Source of the DNA: CAYSPU01 sp964432995
Lineage (GTDB): Bacteria; Verrucomicrobiota; Verrucomicrobiia; Limisphaerales; JAHDYP01
Direction: 5' to 3'
Length of the DNA stretch: 27,562 nucleotides
Assembly (NCBI GenBank): GCA_964432995.1
Contig: CAYSPU010000048.1
Span: 1-27,562 of the forward strand
Below the pieces are notes generated by a model. That model did not search any database, was not told the origin of the DNA, and saw only the letters and a list, made by a program, of their open reading frames with translations. Shown here one piece after another: positions 24,519 through 27,562 of the stretch. The position numbers and the translations under genes were made by a program. Positions within the stretch are counted from its first letter, which is position 1, and every line of letters starts with the position of its first letter.

Positions 24519-24756
24519 CGCGGATCTGCTGGAGCCAAGCGACCGAAAGGCCCAGAACCATCATACAGGCGCCAGGGAACATGCCATAAGCGTATGCCCG
24601 CAGCACGTCTATCATCGCCTCGGCGGTCTCGCGCGTCATCGGTCCGGACAGGAAGCTTGTGATGACGCGGGAGAGCACGCAGGCCATCACCACGGAGACC
24701 AGGAGGGCGATCACCCCAAACACCACACAGCATGTCGCGAAGATTCTCCGGTTCAT
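24493..24756 (-). CDS. Small two-helix membrane protein
   Basis: An 87-residue product, not recognised. It has a hydrophobic helix at about 5-29 ('FATCCVVFGVIALLVSVVMACVL'), a short polar loop with 'SGPMTRETAEAMIDVL', a second helix at about 53-75 ('AYGMFPGACMMVLGLSVAWL') and a basic tail ('APKGRRT'). The tail is encoded by a palindromic hairpin of the adjacent repeat cluster, so the stop codon may have been supplied by insertion of that element. It lies 47 bp downstream of mutL on the same strand. No clear Shine-Dalgarno precedes the ATG. Hydrophobicity pattern and length support a real gene, but no function can be given. Confidence 0.6.
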   Translation of the reverse strand: MNRRIFATCCVVFGVIALLVSVVMACVLSRVITSFLSGPMTRETAEAMIDVLRAYAYGMFPGACMMVLGLSVAWLQQIRVAPKGRRT

Positions 24757-24803
24757 AGGCGAGATCTGAGGAGTGGACGCGGCTCGACGAGTTCCTGCGC
24801 GGC

Positions 24804-26819
24804 TCAGGCTTGAATGCGGCCGAACTTCTTCTCGAGCTCGCGGAAGTCCATCTCGATCAGGGTGGGACGCCCGTGGGGGCAGGTGTAGGGAAGGGCGCAG
24901 GCGCGCAGGTCCTCGAGGAGTCTGCGCAACTCGGGCTCGCGCAGCGGATCGTGCGCCTTCACCGCGTGGCGACAGACGGTCTTGGCGACAACCGCCTCGC
25001 CGAGGCGCATCGCGTTCACTGCGCGGCCGGCGGCGGCGAGTTCGTCAATCAACTCGATCACGAACTGCCGGGCGTCGCTCGCCTTGACGAACGGCGGCAA
25101 GGCATCCAGCAGGAAGGTGCGCTCGCCGAACTCGCTGAGGCCAACGCCAAGCCGCACGAGCATTCCGAGGTGATCCCGCAGGAAGGCGGCGTCGCGCGGG
25201 GAGAGTTCGACCGTCTCCGGCAAGAGCAGGCGCTGGGATGGCGCGTCGCCCCGCTCGAGCCGGTTGAGGAGCTGTTCGTAGAGCACGCGCTCATGCGCGG
25301 CGTGCTGGTCCATCAACACCAACCCGCGATCGGACTCGAAAAGCACATAAAGGCGGCCCACCACCCCGACGAGGCGGAGCGGCACCTGGAGGAGTGGCAG
25401 AGGCGCTTGCGCTGTCCCCGACGTTCCCGCGGCGGCAGGTGGCGGCGCGACCGGCGGCGGCGCGAGGGGCGCCGCCATGGGTTCCGGGGAAACGGTCGAG
25501 AGCGTGGCAGCCGGCCTGCCGGCCGCCGCCTCCGGCGCGGGGGCGACGGCTGGCGGGGGAACGTCCGGGGGACGTGCGACCGGGATTGGCCGGCCGGTGG
25601 TTGTCGACGCCGGCAAGCCGAGACTCGGGAGCGCCGGCTGTTGGGACGACGGAGGGGACACCGGGCCGGGGGCGCGGGACGGCGCCGCCGCGGGCTGAGC
25701 CGCCGGGCGCGCTTGGCTCCGAACGGCCGGCACCGGTTCCGGCTCGGCCTGGAGGCGGAGCAGGGTCTGGCGTATGGCCTCGCTGACGCGATGGCGGACG
25801 GCGTTCTCGTGCCGGAACTTCACCTCGCGTTTGGCGGGATGGACGTTGACGTCGACTTCGGCGGGATCGATCTCGAGGAAAAGGCTGCAGACGGGGTAGC
25901 GGCCCTTCATCAGGGCGGTGTGGTAGCCCTCGAGCAGGGCGAAGTTCAGCCCGCGGCTTTCGACCGGGCGGCGGTTGACGAACAGGTGCTGGTCTTGTCG
26001 GGTGGCGCGCGAGACGCCGGGCGCGCCGATGAAACCCCAGACGCGGAGCTGCGGAGCGCCCGCTGATCCCTCGGCGTGGCCTGCCTCGTCGCCCACCGTG
26101 GCGACGTGGAGTTTGGTGGAGTGATCGACGGCAAGCAGGGGGACTTGGGGACCGAGGAGGGTGCGGAGGCGGTCGCGGACGGCGGCGGCGGGATCCTGTG
26201 CGGGAGGTTTCGGAGGCAACTGGAACACGGGGCGATCATCCTGGAGCAACGTGAAGCCGATGGCAGGGTGAGCCAGCGCCGCGAGCGTGACGTACTGGGT
26301 GATGTGCGCCGCCTCGGTTTCCTCGGTGCGCAGGAACTTGCGTCGGGCGGGCAGGTTGAAAAAGAGGGATCGGACCTCGACCGTGGTGCCGGCGGGGTGA
26401 CCGGCGGAGCGGACCTCGAGGATCTTGCCACCGTGAATGATGATCTGAGTGGCGTCGGGGGCATCGGCCTCGCGTTCGCGGGTCGTGAGGGTGAAGCGGC
26501 TGACGCTGGCGATGCTGGGGAGGGCTTCGCCGCGGAAGCCCATGGTAGTGATGGCGGCGAGGTCGCGGGCGTCGCGGATCTTGCTGGTCGCGTGGCGTTC
26601 GAGAGAAAGCAACGCGTCATCGCGGCTCATGCCCAGGCCGTCGTCGGTCACGCGGATGACCTGGCGGCCGCCCGCCTGGACTTCGACCGTGATGCGGGAG
26701 GCGTCGGCGTCGATGGCGTTTTCGACGAGTTCCTTGACGACGCTGGCGGGGCGTTCGATGACTTCGCCGGCGGCGATCTGGTTGGCCACCTGTTCCGCGA
26801 GCAGGCGGATGCGGTTCAT
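24804..26819 (-). CDS. mutL: DNA mismatch repair protein MutL (endonuclease type)
   Basis: MutL links MutS mismatch recognition to strand incision. The 671-residue product has the GHKL ATPase domain (1 to about 340) with 'IAAGEVIERPASVVKELVENAIDA', 'DDGLGM' and 'TMGFRGEALPSIASV'. A long Pro/Ala-rich linker (about 345-470) precedes the dimerisation domain. That domain carries 'DQHAAHERVLYE', which fits the DQHA(X)2E(X)4E metal site of nicking MutL proteins, plus the late 'CRHAVKA' and 'CPHGRP' motifs. This implies a MutH-independent, methyl-independent repair system, as in most bacteria outside the Enterobacteria. The start ATG begins the canonical N-terminus. No mutS is nearby. Confidence 0.97.
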   Translation of the reverse strand: MNRIRLLAEQVANQIAAGEVIERPASVVKELVENAIDADASRITVEVQAGGRQVIRVTDDGLGMSRDDALLSLERHATSKIRDARDLAAITTMGFRGEALPSIASVSRFTLTTREREADAPDATQIIIHGGKILEVRSAGHPAGTTVEVRSLFFNLPARRKFLRTEETEAAHITQYVTLAALAHPAIGFTLLQDDRPVFQLPPKPPAQDPAAAVRDRLRTLLGPQVPLLAVDHSTKLHVATVGDEAGHAEGSAGAPQLRVWGFIGAPGVSRATRQDQHLFVNRRPVESRGLNFALLEGYHTALMKGRYPVCSLFLEIDPAEVDVNVHPAKREVKFRHENAVRHRVSEAIRQTLLRLQAEPEPVPAVRSQARPAAQPAAAPSRAPGPVSPPSSQQPALPSLGLPASTTTGRPIPVARPPDVPPPAVAPAPEAAAGRPAATLSTVSPEPMAAPLAPPPVAPPPAAAGTSGTAQAPLPLLQVPLRLVGVVGRLYVLFESDRGLVLMDQHAAHERVLYEQLLNRLERGDAPSQRLLLPETVELSPRDAAFLRDHLGMLVRLGVGLSEFGERTFLLDALPPFVKASDARQFVIELIDELAAAGRAVNAMRLGEAVVAKTVCRHAVKAHDPLREPELRRLLEDLRACALPYTCPHGRPTLIEMDFRELEKKFGRIQA

Positions 26820-26906
26820 GGCCGGCAGGGTAGGCGAGTGACGGCAGACGGCGCAATGCTAGGGTGAACGCCGAACAGCGCCTTCATGCATCCGAACCCT
26901 CCAGCC

Positions 26907-26939
26907 CGGACATTTCACGCTCCCTGCGTGAAATGTCCG
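26907..26939. repeat. Perfect 14-bp inverted repeat
   Basis: Arms 26907-26920 and 26926-26939 (CGGACATTTCACGC / GCGTGAAATGTCCG) with a 5-nt loop TCCCT. It is AT-containing, unlike the surrounding GC-rich DNA, and has no T-run on either side. It looks like one unit of a dispersed palindrome family or a protein-binding operator. Confidence 0.8.
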
Positions 26940-26972
26940 CCCGCAGGGCCGCTTCGGCCCCGCCGCTGCGGG
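26940..26972. repeat. Nested palindrome (cruciform-like)
   Basis: An outer stem CCCGCAG (26940-26946) / CTGCGGG (26966-26972) encloses an inner stem GGCCG-CTT-CGGCC (26947-26959). It directly adjoins the preceding 14-bp repeat, so the two probably form one composite element. Confidence 0.65.
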
Positions 26973-27310
26973 GCCGCGCGGGGCTGCCCCGGGTCCGGGG
27001 CTGACAGGAAGCTGAGTTCGTGGGTCAGGCAGATCGATGGCTCTCTCTCGAGGCCCCTGCTCACAACGGGGGCCTGGTGGAGGATGCCACTTCTAGGGCG
27101 GCGAGCGGGCAACCGAACCTGCTCCCACTCGATAAGCAGCCTTCGATTCTGTCTGCAAGACCGATCTCTATCGTTACTGAATTCGCCAACACGTTGCCGC
27201 CCAGCACTTTGTTCAGGTCCGACCCCTATCCCACCGACAACCTGGGGATGCGCCGCTCGTTCTCTGCGGTTGTTTTTCCGGTTCGCTTTGTGCCGGAGCC
27301 CTGTGTATAG

Positions 27311-27562
27311 ATGCCCCCGGCCATGCCGATTGAGAAAATCGTGGTGCTCGAGGACGACCAGATCGTCCAGAAGAACCTCGAGCAGCAGTTGCGCCAACGC
27401 CGCTACGATGTGGCGTGCGCGGGGACCATCGCCGCCGCCCAGGACCTGCTCTCGCGCGACACGTTCGACCTGATCTTCGTAGACATCCGGTTGCCGGACG
27501 GCGAGGGCACGGAGTTGCTGCGGGAACTCCAGTCGCGCCCCCAGCGTCCGCTCGCGGTGATG
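27311..27562 (+). CDS. Response regulator, N-terminal part (runs off window)
   Basis: The first 84 codons of a receiver-domain protein reach the right edge. Acidic pair 'EDD' is at about 14-16, and the phospho-acceptor Asp58 is in 'DLIFVDIRLPDGEG', followed by 'LLRELQ' and the strand leading to the switch Thr/Ser. An in-frame TAG immediately precedes the ATG at 27311; the ATG at 27323 ('MPIEKIVV') is equally possible. The receiver style ('IRLPDGEGTELLRELQ') is common in NtrC-type regulators, but the output domain is outside the window, so the class is unknown. Confidence 0.85.
   Translation, partial: MPPAMPIEKIVVLEDDQIVQKNLEQQLRQRRYDVACAGTIAAAQDLLSRDTFDLIFVDIRLPDGEGTELLRELQSRPQRPLAVM

Larger units (their letters stand above)
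26820..27310. other. Non-coding region between mutL and the response regulator
   Basis: 491 bp between divergently oriented genes. It holds a perfect 14-bp hairpin and a nested cruciform (separate entries). Around 27050-27078 there is an AGGCCCC / GGGGCCT inverted repeat. No credible gene was found; short frames on either strand lack a starting signal. Promoters for mutL and for the regulator must lie here but could not be placed. Confidence 0.6.

Noticed and set aside
26886..27473. Plus- and minus-strand open frames upstream of and overlapping the response regulator
   Set aside because: They run through palindromes and overlap the receiver-domain frame, which has clear conserved residues; none has a plausible start or domain.

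Overview
The window reads as a GC-rich (roughly 65%) Gram-negative, flagellated bacterium. Proline/alanine-rich linkers, an endonuclease-type MutL, a lipobox protein and GC-rich dispersed hairpin repeats would fit the Verrucomicrobiota/Planctomycetota neighbourhood. That placement is an inference from style; no taxonomic marker is present.

Layout. Almost everything is on the minus strand, so gene order runs right to left. (1) 24.8-26.8 kb: mutL, then a small two-helix membrane protein (24.5 kb). (2) 24.1 down to 13.6 kb: a tightly packed glycan operon. It encodes a CMP-sugar synthetase, a half-length RraA-like protein, a 1243-residue fusion (MAF/GT42-like + radical SAM + capsule-type glycosyltransferase + C-terminal beta domain), a TPR-methyltransferase and a 1344-residue fusion of three glycosyltransferase domains with a TPR tail. 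Three of its four junctions are ATGA stop/start overlaps. (3) 12.1-13.6 kb, plus strand: a secreted alkaline phosphatase with a fibronectin-III tail, convergent with the glycan operon. (4) 11.6 down to 0.25 kb: a motility and chemosensory block of flagellin, fliD, a lipoprotein, a FlgM-like protein, fliS, a FliT/FlgN-like chaperone, a PAS histidine kinase with a pseudo-receiver, an REC/HD-GYP regulator, cheA and cheW. (5) 27.3 kb to the right edge, plus strand: the start of a response regulator.

The main regulatory observation is a set of five sigma-28 (FliA)-type promoters of form TCAAG-N14/15-GCCGAT (one GCCGTA). They lie upstream of flagellin, fliD, the flgM-like gene, cheA and cheW. They turn the block into one late-flagellar regulon, support the FlgM call, settle the cheA start at an ATG rather than an upstream GTG, and imply an almost leaderless fliD mRNA. 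Flagellin and fliD are separated by a strong hairpin terminator.

The glycan operon abuts the flagellar block (separated only by the phosphatase gene) and carries an MAF-like domain. Flagellin or surface glycosylation is therefore a reasonable hypothesis, but it is not shown by the sequence. No tRNA, rRNA, CRISPR array, transposase or integrase was seen.
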